Positions 1 to 7,245 are shown, numbered from the stretch's first letter. The stretch is DNA of 8,231 bases from an uncultured Candidatus Udaeobacter sp. (GCA_955652245.1 CATPAV010000048.1:1-8231); one strand, 5' to 3'. The notes: a model not told the origin generated them from the letters alone. Program-made: numbers and translations.

Positions 1-178
1 AGCTGTAATCGTAGCCGTGGAGGCCGCCGCCACGCTCTTTGAAAATAGCGGCCCACAGAAAAACCGTGCCTGCGAGCGGAATCAGCCCGAAGAGCGCACG
101 CAGAAAATAATTCCAGCGATAAACAAACGTGTTCTGCAGCCCGAGATTAAAGACCGAGATGTACTTCTTGATCGTCAT
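1..178 (-). CDS. ABC-2-type transporter permease, N-terminal part (runs off left edge)
   Basis: This is the first 59 codons of a minus-strand gene cut by the window edge; it begins MTIKKYISVFNLGLQNTFVY. It shows a short basic N-terminus, an amphipathic stretch with the pattern LQNTFVYRWNYFLRALFGLIP (split here only by reading: residues 14-34), then a hydrophobic segment at about residues 28-45 (ALFGLIPLAGTVFLWAAIF) followed by a glycine-rich, charged loop ending in GYDY. From memory of the family this matches the start of COG4587/DUF990-type ABC-2 permeases, membrane subunits that work with a separate ATPase to export an unidentified substrate. The ATG at 178 is the only reasonable start; no clear Shine-Dalgarno sequence precedes it. 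It follows pdxA by 49 bp on the same strand, so it may be co-transcribed. The ATPase partner is not in the window. The family call rests on a short fragment. Confidence 0.62.
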   Translation of the reverse strand, partial: MTIKKYISVFNLGLQNTFVYRWNYFLRALFGLIPLAGTVFLWAAIFKERGGGLHGYDYS

Positions 179-227
179 GCGATGAAATCGGATCGCTAAG
201 GAAAGCAGGAACGCAGGACAAGATTTT

Positions 228-1133
228 TCATTTACATTTGGCGGCTTGTGCCAGTTCCGCTGCCAGATTAATCGCCGCGATCATGCTGTCAGGTCGTGCA
301 ATTCCTTTGCCAGCGATCTCGAACGCCGTGCCGTGATCGGGGCCAGTGCGAGGAAACGGCAGACCGAGCGTAACATTCACGCCGCTGTGGAAGGCGTGCA
401 GTTTCAGTGGGATCAAACCTTGATCGTGATACATGCAGAGAACGGCATCGAATTCACCTTCAGCGGCGCGATGAAAAACCGTGTCTGGAGAGAGAGGACC
501 TTCAAAAATTGCGGATTGGTCCGAGCCGGACGGGCCTTTATCGCGGATTGCGGATTTTAGCTCGGCGACAGCCGGGCTGATGATTTCGATTTCTTCGCGT
601 CCAAGTTTCCCGGATTCGCCGGCGTGCGGATTAAATCCGGCGACCGCGACCCGCGGCGCGTTCTTAGATCGGCAACGGAGAAAATCGACGAGCAGGAAGC
701 CCACTCGAACAATCTCGGATTGCTTCAGTGTGCGTGAAACGTCGCTCAGAGGAATGTGCGTCGTGACGAGTGCCACGGTGAGTTTTCCGCCGGTCAAACA
801 CATTGCGAAATTTTTCACGCCGCACCGATCAGCAAAGAATTCCGTTTGTCCGGGGAATTTAAAGCCGGCTGCGTACATCCGCGCTTTGTGAATCGGACCC
901 GTTACGACAGCATCGAGTTTGCCCCGGCGCGCCAGCGTTACGGCTTCTTCAAGTGCCGCCGCTGCGGCGCGCGCGGTCTCGACCGTCGGCTTACCTAACG
1001 AGCAATCGGGATACTTCCCGATAATTTTGTATTCAGCCGAATCGGACAGACGCCCGGACTTCAGCGCAAGATCGACAATCTCCGGGCCGATGCCGGCGCA
1101 GTCGCCGAGTGTGACGCCGATGCTCGGTTGCAT
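228..1133 (-). CDS. pdxA: 4-hydroxythreonine-4-phosphate dehydrogenase PdxA
   Basis: Cytoplasmic NAD-dependent, metal-dependent enzyme of the DXP-dependent vitamin B6 pathway. It oxidises 4-phosphohydroxy-L-threonine to 3-amino-2-oxopropyl phosphate, which PdxJ then condenses with deoxyxylulose phosphate. The 301-residue product is slightly shorter than the E. coli enzyme (329). Visible hallmarks are the N-terminal GDCAGIGPEI (residues 10-19, usually GDPAGIGPE), TGPIHK (78-83), GQTEFF (95-100), and the three metal-binding histidines in TTHIPLSD (H126), GFNPHAGE (H170) and MYHDQGL (H236), followed by TGPDHGTAFEIAGKG (263-277). The P-to-C change in the first motif is unusual. Relative to E. coli there are about 11 extra residues at roughly 194-210, built partly from a repeated heptamer (separate entry). 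The start ATG at 1133 gives the canonical N-terminus. It lies 85 bp after the SurA-like gene and 49 bp before the permease. A PdxA2-type paralogue acting on another substrate cannot be fully excluded. Confidence 0.95.
   Translation of the reverse strand: MQPSIGVTLGDCAGIGPEIVDLALKSGRLSDSAEYKIIGKYPDCSLGKPTVETARAAAAALEEAVTLARRGKLDAVVTGPIHKARMYAAGFKFPGQTEFFADRCGVKNFAMCLTGGKLTVALVTTHIPLSDVSRTLKQSEIVRVGFLLVDFLRCRSKNAPRVAVAGFNPHAGESGKLGREEIEIISPAVAELKSAIRDKGPSGSDQSAIFEGPLSPDTVFHRAAEGEFDAVLCMYHDQGLIPLKLHAFHSGVNVTLGLPFPRTGPDHGTAFEIAGKGIARPDSMIAAINLAAELAQAAKCK
511..556. repeat. GCGGATT heptamer copies inside pdxA
   Basis: The plus-strand heptamer GCGGATT occurs three times: at 511-517, and in direct tandem at 543-549 and 550-556. 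On the coding strand this is AATCCGC, read in frame as parts of KSAIRDK and DQSAIF (about residues 193-210 of PdxA). This is where the protein is longer than E. coli PdxA as I recall it. I infer a small in-frame expansion or insertion of repeat-like DNA, resembling the heptad arrays between genes elsewhere in the window. Confidence 0.5.
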
Positions 1134-1185
1134 CGCACATCTTCATCAATCCCACACGACCTAGCAAGCGGATGCGCGCTTCATC

Positions 1186-1220
1186 CAACACCGAACATCA
1201 AACTACGAACTGCGAATTTC
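1186..1220. repeat. Degenerate 7-bp tandem repeat between the SurA-like gene and pdxA
   Basis: Five consecutive heptamers in strict 7-bp register on the plus strand: CAACACC, GAACATC, AAACTAC, GAACTGC, GAATTTC (loose consensus GAACNNC). The preceding seven bases, CTTCATC, may be a sixth, more decayed unit. The array fills much of the 85-bp gap and reaches the stop codon of the SurA-like gene. I see no promoter or terminator in the gap. Such arrays look like slippage-prone spacer DNA; a protein-binding or RNA-structural role is possible but not shown. Confidence 0.55.
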
Positions 1221-2208
1221 AGAATGTTCGGATGTAAGCCTTGGCGCGCAAACTGGCGATCCAGCGTTCCTGCAAACCTTGGGCTTCCAGCTGGATCAGT
1301 TTTTTCTCGATTTCGGGCCGAGCTTCCGCGAGCGATCGGGTGTCTCCACCTTGCTTGTCATCGACTTTGAGAATGTAGTAATTGCCGGCGTAATCGATAA
1401 TGTTGCTGATTCGTCCGACCGGGACTTTGAAGGCAACGTTTTCGAGCGGGGCCGCGAGTGTTTTACGTCCGATCCAGCCCCAATCGCCGCCCAGATCACG
1501 CGTGCTGTCCTCGGAATAAATTTGCGCCATCCGCTCGAACCCGGCGCCGCTGGCGAGTTTGCCGAGCACTTCTTCAGCCATCGCTTTTTGTGCCGCGGAA
1601 TTCCCGGTATCGGCGTGGCTGGGAATCATGATCATGCGCAGCTTGATCTGCTCTTTGGTCGTGAATTCGTCACGATGTTTGTTGTAGTACTCTTCTATTT
1701 TGGGCGGCGAAATAATCAGGTTCTTCTTGACGTTCTTACCGCGCATCGCCTGCACGATCATGCTTTCCATCTCCTTTTCTTTGAACTCGCCCAGCGTGTA
1801 GTTCTGCGCCTCCAGCGTCTTGATAAACGTGTTGCGATCTCCGCCGAATGACTCCCGGATAATCTCGTGCATCCGCTGATCAACAAAATGATCCGGAATT
1901 TCGTAACTCTCCTTTTTAAACGCCTGTACGATGAGCCGTCGATCAACCAAATCTTTAAGGGCCAACTCTCGCACTTCCTTTAGTTGCTTTTGAAGCTCCT
2001 CGCCCGTGTATTGCGAACGCAGCAACTTCTCCCGTGGCGCGGACAAACTGCGCACTTGCGAGTATGTGATCACGTCCGTGTTCACGACCGCAGCAATGCC
2101 GTCGACGACTTGGGGCTCTGCGGAAAACGCGGCGCGGCAAAGCGGGGATAGCGCAAGGCCAGCCACCAACGGCAAAACCATAGCAAATGGACGAATAATG
2201 TGTCTCAT
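1219..2208 (-). CDS. SurA-like periplasmic peptidyl-prolyl cis-trans isomerase (parvulin)
   Basis: Predicted exported chaperone/foldase of 329 residues that probably helps outer-membrane and periplasmic proteins fold. Residues 1-30 form a Sec signal peptide: basic start (MRHIIR), hydrophobic core MVLPLVAGLAL, and a likely cleavage after the FSA at residues 28-30. The mature protein opens with VVDGIAAVVNTDVITYSQV (34-52), the SurA N-terminal signature, followed by a helical, charged chaperone region to about residue 180. One parvulin (PpiC) domain follows at about 185-280, with the typical LRMIMIP strand, YSEDSTRDLGGDWGWIGR (231-248) and FKVPVGRIS (260-268), then a C-terminal helix that in SurA packs back on the N-domain. 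E. coli SurA has two parvulin domains, so this is the shorter single-domain form. Its ATG overlaps the mfd stop (ATGA, 2205-2208), implying translational coupling. A PrsA-like function is the alternative. Confidence 0.9.
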   Translation of the reverse strand: MRHIIRPFAMVLPLVAGLALSPLCRAAFSAEPQVVDGIAAVVNTDVITYSQVRSLSAPREKLLRSQYTGEELQKQLKEVRELALKDLVDRRLIVQAFKKESYEIPDHFVDQRMHEIIRESFGGDRNTFIKTLEAQNYTLGEFKEKEMESMIVQAMRGKNVKKNLIISPPKIEEYYNKHRDEFTTKEQIKLRMIMIPSHADTGNSAAQKAMAEEVLGKLASGAGFERMAQIYSEDSTRDLGGDWGWIGRKTLAAPLENVAFKVPVGRISNIIDYAGNYYILKVDDKQGGDTRSLAEARPEIEKKLIQLEAQGLQERWIASLRAKAYIRTF

Positions 2209-5200
2209 AGTTTCTTAATCAGCTCCAGAATTTCTCTGAGATGCTGTTGGATTTCGGCTGCAACTAAACGGGGGAATTTGCCCGCGACAAGTATAAAATC
2301 CCCGCGCCGGGTCAACATCAACTTGCGTTCACGCACTTCCACGCGGCTGACGCCCGATTTCGCAGCGCCCAGTTTAATTTCGATTAGAACGAACAAATTG
2401 TCCACCGCGGGCGGGAATGGTCCAAAGCGATCGCGCCAATCGCGGACCAAACGCTCGCGTTGCTCGTGCGTCGTGATTTCCGCGATATCGCGATAAGCTC
2501 GAATACGCAGCGTCGGATCGGCAATAAAACTGGTTGGAACAAAAGCGGGGACGCGTGCTTCCGGCCCGAGATGAATGAATTCGGTTTCATTTGTAGCGAC
2601 GACATCGAGCCGAAGATCGACATCTAACCGAAGCCGCACTTTCTCACCTTTGCGCTGCGCAACGGCTTGCTTGAGCAATTGACAATATAAATCGAAGCCA
2701 ACCGCCACGATGTGGCCGCTTTGTGCTGTCCCGAGAATGCTGCCCGCACCGCGAATCTCGAGGTCGCGCATCGCGATGCGAAAACCGGCGCCCAGCGAGC
2801 TGTATTGTTTAATGGCGCTGATCCGCTTACGCGCTGCGCCAATTGTCATCATCTCGAGTGGCAGAAGCAGATAAGCGTACGCTTTGTGCTCGGCCCGCCC
2901 GACGCGCCCGCGCAATTGATAAAGGTCGGCGAGACCAAACCGATCCGCACGATCGATGATGATGGTGTTGGCGTTTGGGATATCGAGGCCGCTCTCGATA
3001 ATCGTGGTGCAAACAAGCACGTCGATTTTCCCGCTGATAAATCGTGCCATGACTGCTTCGAGTTCGTTCGAATCCATCTGGCCATGTCCGATTTCAACGT
3101 TGGCCTGCGGACAAAGATCGATAATACGATCGCGCGCGCGTTCAATCGTCATTACTCGGTTGTGCAAAAAGAAAACCTGGCCTTGCCGCTCAAGTTCGCG
3201 ACTGATCGCGTCGCGAATGAGCCGCTCATCGTAGCCGGACACTACCGTTTCCACCGGCAAGCGGTTAAGTGGCGGGGTCTCAATCGTGGACATGTCTTTC
3301 ACGCCCACCAGGGAAAGGTACAGTGTGCGCGGAATCGGCGTGGCGGAGAGCGTCAGGACATCGACAAGTTTGAAAACCTCCTTGAATTTTTCCTTGTGCA
3401 AAACGCCAAAGCGCTGCTCTTCATCGATAATGGCGAGGCCGAGGTCTTTGAAGACAACGTCGCCGGAGATGAGCCGGTGGGTGCCGATCACGATATCGAC
3501 CCCGCCTTCGCGTAACAGTTGCAAGATTTTCTTCTGTTCCGATTGTGAGCGGAAGCGACTGAGCATTTCGATGCGCACGGGGTAATCGAGCATGCGCTGT
3601 CGAAAGACCTCGAAGTGTTGTTGGGCGAGAACGGTGGTCGGCGCGAGGACTGCGACCTGCTTGCCGTCCATCACCGCTTTGAATGCAGCGCGAATCGCAA
3701 CTTCGGTTTTGCCAAACCCGACATCGCCGCAGATCAAGCGGTCCATCGGCTGCGCACGCTCCATGTCGATCTTCGTGTCGATGATTGCCTTTAGTTGATC
3801 CGGCGTTTCGCGGAACGGGAACGAATGCTCAAACTCGGATTGCCATTTGGTGTCCGGAGCAAATGCATGGCCGGCATGCGTCTGACGCTCAGCCTGAAGC
3901 GCGAGCATTTTGCCGGCGTAATCGAAAATAGATGCTGCGGCATTTTTCTTGGCGCGTGTCCACTTCGCGTCGCCGAGCGAGCTAAGCGCTGGCGATTTTT
4001 TTCCAACACCGACGTAGCGGGACACGAGATATGCTTGCTCGAGTGGGACATAGAGCTTCGCTTCATCAGCAAACTCGATTGCAAGCACTTCGCCATACTC
4101 ATGGTCCGCTCCATCGTTCTCCGGTGCGCCTCCTTCGACTGCGCTCAGGACAGGCTCAGGTCGCGCCCTACCAAATTTTTGCAGCCCGAGGAATCTTCCG
4201 ATGCCGTGCTCGAGGTGCACAACGAAATCGCCTTCGGTGAGTTCGCTAAAATCGATCTGCGCACGATGGCGTTCTGCGCGTCGCAATCGCCGACACCCAT
4301 GGGCGGCCAACCTTCCGAATAATTCCGCGGCCGAGAGCACGACAAGATTGGCGGCCGGGAAACAAAATCCGCGGGCGAGAGTGCCTTCGACAAGATCGAC
4401 ATCGTCGAGCCCGTCCGTCCCGCCCATGATTTCACGAAAACGCTCAATCTCGCCCTCGGTCTGGAAATAAATGATGATCTTCGCCTTGTTCGTGCTCCAT
4501 TCATTCAAGCGCGCGGCAAATTGCGCGCGTTTTGCTTCCATGAGCATGAGATCACCAATTGCGAATTCGCTAATTTCGCAATCTTGAAACGCGCCACCGA
4601 AATCTTCTGGACCAACTTCAATCCAGCCTTCGCTGATTTGAATGTGAGCGCTGGATTTTTTGTCTGACTCGATGTCGATCTGAAGATGATCGCGTGCCAG
4701 ATAATCGCGGACGGTGCCGCTTTCATCATCCACCGCTCCGAGTAAAATATCAGCGGAATTTAAATCACGCACCGAAGTCTGGGTATCGATGTCGAACTCG
4801 CGCAAAGATTCAATTTCGTCGCCGAAAAATTCGAGGCGCAACGGTAACGGCGCTTGCCATGAATAAAGATCAACAATTCCGCCGCGCACTGCGAATTGTC
4901 CGCGCGCTGTGACTTGAGCTACGCGTTCATAACCGGCTCCGGCGAGCCGTGCGAGGATACGCTCCATTTTCTCGTTTGTTCCGCGTCGAAGCTGAGCGAA
5001 GGCAGTTTGAAGCGCGCTGGGTCTGGGAGCAGCTTGATCGAGACTGGCGCGTGTTACGATGATCAGCTGCGGGGACTGCTTGCGCTCAAGTTGCGTGAGC
5101 ACTGCGAGTCGTTCCGCCGCGATCTCCGGGTCTGGCAGAATATTTTCGATCGCGGCGAATTCCGCTTCCGGCAGAAAAAGCGCGTTCGGCTGCCAGTTGA

Positions 5201-5426
5201 GCAAACTTTCATAGAGCAATTCCTGGGAATGGACGCTCGGACAGAGGACCCAGATCGTCTTGTCGATCTTGGACGCGATAGCGGCGAGTAGAAAAGCCTG
5301 CGCCGGCTCGACTACATGCGAAAACGGCACCGGCCATTGCGCTCTCTCGATTGCTCGAAGTTTGCGCGCAATTGGCTCGCTCTCAGCAACGATTTCTAGA
5401 AGCTCTGCGCGTCCCGATTTCTGCAC
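2205..5426 (-). CDS. mfd: Transcription-repair coupling factor Mfd
   Basis: Cytoplasmic ATP-driven DNA translocase that removes RNA polymerase stalled at lesions and recruits UvrA for nucleotide excision repair. The 1073-residue product (E. coli 1148) has the full domain order. The UvrB-like N-terminal module is at about 1-240, including GQFAVRGGIVDLY (176-188). The RNA-polymerase-interacting domain (about 390-470) contains FVVHLEHGIGRFLGLQ and AKLYVPLEQAYLVSRYVG. The helicase core is at about 535-860: Walker A GDVGFGKTE (567-575), DEEQ box (668-671), LSATPIPRTL (693-702), QLRGRVGR (837-844). GAGSILGTAQSGHIVAVGFDLY (split about 893-914) leads into the C-terminal TRCF domain (about 950-1073). 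The start is GTG at 5426; an in-frame TAA two codons upstream rules out a longer form. No good Shine-Dalgarno is visible. Residues 423-432 (PEPVLSAVEG) are encoded by a dispersed repeat (separate entry). It sits 68 bp after aroF and overlaps the next gene by ATGA. Confidence 0.98.
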   Translation of the reverse strand: MQKSGRAELLEIVAESEPIARKLRAIERAQWPVPFSHVVEPAQAFLLAAIASKIDKTIWVLCPSVHSQELLYESLLNWQPNALFLPEAEFAAIENILPDPEIAAERLAVLTQLERKQSPQLIIVTRASLDQAAPRPSALQTAFAQLRRGTNEKMERILARLAGAGYERVAQVTARGQFAVRGGIVDLYSWQAPLPLRLEFFGDEIESLREFDIDTQTSVRDLNSADILLGAVDDESGTVRDYLARDHLQIDIESDKKSSAHIQISEGWIEVGPEDFGGAFQDCEISEFAIGDLMLMEAKRAQFAARLNEWSTNKAKIIIYFQTEGEIERFREIMGGTDGLDDVDLVEGTLARGFCFPAANLVVLSAAELFGRLAAHGCRRLRRAERHRAQIDFSELTEGDFVVHLEHGIGRFLGLQKFGRARPEPVLSAVEGGAPENDGADHEYGEVLAIEFADEAKLYVPLEQAYLVSRYVGVGKKSPALSSLGDAKWTRAKKNAAASIFDYAGKMLALQAERQTHAGHAFAPDTKWQSEFEHSFPFRETPDQLKAIIDTKIDMERAQPMDRLICGDVGFGKTEVAIRAAFKAVMDGKQVAVLAPTTVLAQQHFEVFRQRMLDYPVRIEMLSRFRSQSEQKKILQLLREGGVDIVIGTHRLISGDVVFKDLGLAIIDEEQRFGVLHKEKFKEVFKLVDVLTLSATPIPRTLYLSLVGVKDMSTIETPPLNRLPVETVVSGYDERLIRDAISRELERQGQVFFLHNRVMTIERARDRIIDLCPQANVEIGHGQMDSNELEAVMARFISGKIDVLVCTTIIESGLDIPNANTIIIDRADRFGLADLYQLRGRVGRAEHKAYAYLLLPLEMMTIGAARKRISAIKQYSSLGAGFRIAMRDLEIRGAGSILGTAQSGHIVAVGFDLYCQLLKQAVAQRKGEKVRLRLDVDLRLDVVATNETEFIHLGPEARVPAFVPTSFIADPTLRIRAYRDIAEITTHEQRERLVRDWRDRFGPFPPAVDNLFVLIEIKLGAAKSGVSRVEVRERKLMLTRRGDFILVAGKFPRLVAAEIQQHLREILELIKKL
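4132..4160. repeat. Dispersed mini-repeat inserted in frame in mfd
   Basis: The plus strand reads CCTTCGACTGCGCTCAGGAC followed by AGGCTCAGG (29 bp). On the mfd strand it is translated as PEPVLSAVEG (residues 423-432), and in one plus-strand frame as SFDCAQDRL. From memory, these exact peptide strings recur as odd inserts in proteins predicted from many environmental bacterial genomes, because a short repeat family lands in open frames. The surrounding stretch (about residues 419-444) is some 20 residues longer than the matching loop of E. coli Mfd. The frame stays open and conserved Mfd sequence resumes on both sides, so the insert appears tolerated. Confidence 0.8.
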
Positions 5427-5445
5427 GGGTTAGGTGTCGCCGAAA

Positions 5446-5466
5446 AGAGCTCGAAGTTCAAAGTTG
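5446..5466. repeat. Possible three-unit heptad repeat in the aroF-mfd gap
   Basis: Three heptamers in register on the plus strand, AGAGCTC, GAAGTTC and AAAGTTG, lie in the 68-bp gap upstream of mfd. They resemble the GAACNNC heptads at 1186-1220 (read on the other strand, GAACTTC). Three degenerate units could arise by chance. No promoter or terminator was recognised in the rest of the gap. Confidence 0.3.
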
Positions 5467-5494
5467 CTCGCGGGAGCGACATCGAGTGGAACAG

Positions 5495-6508
5495 CTACAG
5501 CTTCCTGCCAATGGCCGCGGCCACGGCGCGGAGACGCGGGACGAGATCCGCGAAAATTTCCGGCGTGAGCGCTTGATCGCCGTCGCTTTTAGCCAGCTCC
5601 GGGGAATCGTGTACTTCAATCATGAGTGCGTCCGCACCGGCGGCGAGCGCGGCGAGGGACATTTGCGGAACAAATTTACGCAGTCCGATCGCGTGGGTTG
5701 GATCGACAATTACCGGCAAATGTGTTTTGGATTTCAAGAGCGGAACGGCGCTGAGATCGAGCGTGTAGCGTGTCGCCGTCTCGAAGGTGCGAATACCGCG
5801 CTCGCAGAGAACCACGTTCATGTTGCCTTCGCTCAGAATGTACTCAGCGCTCATGATCAGATCGTTGATCGTGGCGCTGAATCCGCGCTTGAGCAGGACA
5901 GGCAATCTGCTGCGGCCCACCTCTTTCAAGAGTGAAAAGTTCTGCATGTTACGCGTGCCCACCTGGAGACAGTCCGCGTATTTTTCAATTACGGACAGAT
6001 CGCGCGGGTCCATGATTTCGGTGATCACGGGCAGGCCCGTTTCCGCGCGCGCTTCAGCGAGAAATCGAAGGCCGTCCTCGCGCAAGCCCTGAAAACTATA
6101 CGGTGAAGTGCGCGGTTTGAATGCGCCGCCGCGCAAGATTTTTGCACCCGATTTTTTGACGATTTTTGCGATTGAGAAAATCTGCTCTCTGCTTTCGACC
6201 GAACATGGGCCGGAAATTAGAATGACATCTTCATTCGTCCCCACTTGGATGCCACCAATCGCTACCGATGAGGCTTCGCGGGATTCGCGCGAGGCGAGTT
6301 TGTAGGGCTTTAGCACCGGGACGATCGCTTCGACGCCCGGCATGGCAGCGAGCGGTTTTTCGCGAAGGAGTGCTTCAGGCCCGATCACACCAATGATGAC
6401 TCGCGACGCGCCCCGACTGATTTGTGCGTCCAATCCGAACTCACGGACACGAGTGACGATCCGATTGATCTGTTCCTCGGTTGCGTTCGGTTGCGTGATG
6501 ATGATCAT
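5495..6508 (-). CDS. aroF: 3-deoxy-7-phosphoheptulonate (DAHP) synthase, Thermotoga/Bacillus type
   Basis: First enzyme of the shikimate pathway: it condenses phosphoenolpyruvate with erythrose 4-phosphate to DAHP in the cytoplasm, feeding aromatic amino acid synthesis. The product has 337 residues. Residues 1 to about 70 form a small ferredoxin/ACT-like domain, which in Thermotoga maritima mediates feedback inhibition by aromatic amino acids. The TIM barrel follows with ISGPCSVES (98-106), LRGGAFKPRTSPYSFQG (125-141), LQVGTRNMQNF (181-191), LKRGFSATINDL (206-217) and PVIVDPTHAIG (265-275). C102, H272, E298 and D309 fall at the residue numbers I recall for the metal ligands of the Thermotoga enzyme, indicating the class I-beta metal-dependent form. 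ATG at 6508 gives the expected N-terminus; no Shine-Dalgarno is evident. It lies 78 bp after the L,D-transpeptidase gene and 68 bp before mfd. Feedback control by tyrosine or phenylalanine is inferred from the domain, not shown. Confidence 0.96.
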   Translation of the reverse strand: MIIITQPNATEEQINRIVTRVREFGLDAQISRGASRVIIGVIGPEALLREKPLAAMPGVEAIVPVLKPYKLASRESREASSVAIGGIQVGTNEDVILISGPCSVESREQIFSIAKIVKKSGAKILRGGAFKPRTSPYSFQGLREDGLRFLAEARAETGLPVITEIMDPRDLSVIEKYADCLQVGTRNMQNFSLLKEVGRSRLPVLLKRGFSATINDLIMSAEYILSEGNMNVVLCERGIRTFETATRYTLDLSAVPLLKSKTHLPVIVDPTHAIGLRKFVPQMSLAALAAGADALMIEVHDSPELAKSDGDQALTPEIFADLVPRLRAVAAAIGRKL

Positions 6509-6586
6509 GTTTCGAGCGGCGGAACGATGAGAATGCCGCCGCGGCGAAATTTCTGCAAGCCCGGATGCCGATTTCTACGGGAAAAC

Positions 6587-7195
6587 CTAGTTCGTAATTG
6601 TGACTGGCGTTCCGGTCGACACAGACTTGAAAAAGTTTTCCGCCATAAATTCAGGCATTCGGATACATCCGTGCGAAGCCGGGTAACCCGGCAAATAACC
6701 GGCATGCATTCCTGTCCCTGCCACGATGCGCATAAAATAAGGCATTGGCGTCCCCCTAAAATGAGCGCCCGGCGGTTTCGGATCCTTCGTTACGTCAACG
6801 TTGGGCACAACTACGTTGCCCGCCGAATCGACGTAGTCACCGAATAGACTGGAGACATGATTGATGTCCTTTTGAATGATCGAGAAGTGTCCATAGGGAG
6901 TATTTAGCCCTTCGCGGCCAGTCGAGAGTTGGGAAACGCCGACAAGCACACCGCTTTTGTAAAAATAGGCGCGTTGCTCCCCGAGACTGATCTTAATAGA
7001 GGGCTTCCCCTCAATCCCGTCTCCGTCCCAGTATGAGACAGTATCGTGTGCGGGGCCGGCGGGAGCGTTTCCGTACATACCGCCAAGATACTGCGTCTTG
7101 GTCGAGAAACGGGGATCTTCCCCGCAACCAGCCGCCAAAAGAAGGAGAGCAGTGGAAACTGCCGGCAACAAAGTGCGATAAAACGAACTGAGCAT
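6587..7195 (-). CDS. L,D-transpeptidase (YkuD family) lipoprotein
   Basis: Cell-wall enzyme of the YkuD family, expected to form 3-3 peptide cross-links in peptidoglycan or to attach a protein to it, acting in the periplasm from a lipid anchor. From ATG 7195 the product is 202 residues. A lipoprotein signal peptide (hydrophobic LLPAVSTALLLL) ends in lipobox LAAGC with the lipidated Cys at residue 24. After a linker of about 40 residues the catalytic domain begins with KPSIKISLGEQRAYFY (about 64-79) and contains LSTGREGLNTPYGHFSI (about 90-106). The active site is GMHAGYLPGYPASHGCIRMP, with H164, H175 and catalytic Cys177. A TTG at 7228 would add 11 residues in the same frame, but it would lie upstream of the start site of the promoter proposed here, and the ATG form already has a complete signal peptide. 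Neither start has a strong Shine-Dalgarno. Role in cross-linking versus anchoring is undetermined. Confidence 0.9.
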   Translation of the reverse strand: MLSSFYRTLLPAVSTALLLLAAGCGEDPRFSTKTQYLGGMYGNAPAGPAHDTVSYWDGDGIEGKPSIKISLGEQRAYFYKSGVLVGVSQLSTGREGLNTPYGHFSIIQKDINHVSSLFGDYVDSAGNVVVPNVDVTKDPKPPGAHFRGTPMPYFMRIVAGTGMHAGYLPGYPASHGCIRMPEFMAENFFKSVSTGTPVTITN

Positions 7196-7217
7196 AAGAA
7201 ATTTTTGGATGGACTTC

Positions 7218-7245
7218 CTAATGCGCAAGCAACGCGAAATGTCAA
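7218..7245 (-). promoter_or_regulatory. Candidate sigma70-type promoter for the L,D-transpeptidase gene
   Basis: On the minus strand a perfect -35 box TTGACA (7245-7240) is followed after 16 bp by a weak -10, CATTAG (7223-7218, three of six consensus bases). Transcription would begin near 7211, leaving a leader of about 16 bases before ATG 7195. The weak -10 makes this tentative. It could drive the transpeptidase and perhaps the genes beyond it. Confidence 0.4.

Noticed and set aside
246..998. Overlapping plus-strand frames opposite pdxA
   Set aside because: All are antisense to a gene with complete PdxA motifs and have no protein-like character of their own.
1279..1851. 190-codon plus-strand frame opposite the SurA-like gene
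   Set aside because: Antisense shadow. The minus-strand product has a signal peptide, SurA N-domain and parvulin domain.
2712..3515. Long plus-strand open frame (267 codons) opposite mfd
   Set aside because: It lies entirely antisense to the helicase core of Mfd, whose motifs are intact. Its translation shows no family pattern and mirrors the codon bias of the real gene.
4981..5005. Second copy of a GCTGAGCGAAGG-like repeat in mfd
   Set aside because: Only a short resemblance, within normal coding sequence of the Mfd N-terminal domain; no insertion relative to the family could be argued.
6505..6705. 66-codon minus-strand frame whose stop overlaps the aroF start (ATGA)
   Set aside because: Most of it overlaps the catalytic 3' end of the L,D-transpeptidase gene in another frame. 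The tempting overlap and the GGILIVPP stretch are probably chance; no ribosome binding site or homology is visible.
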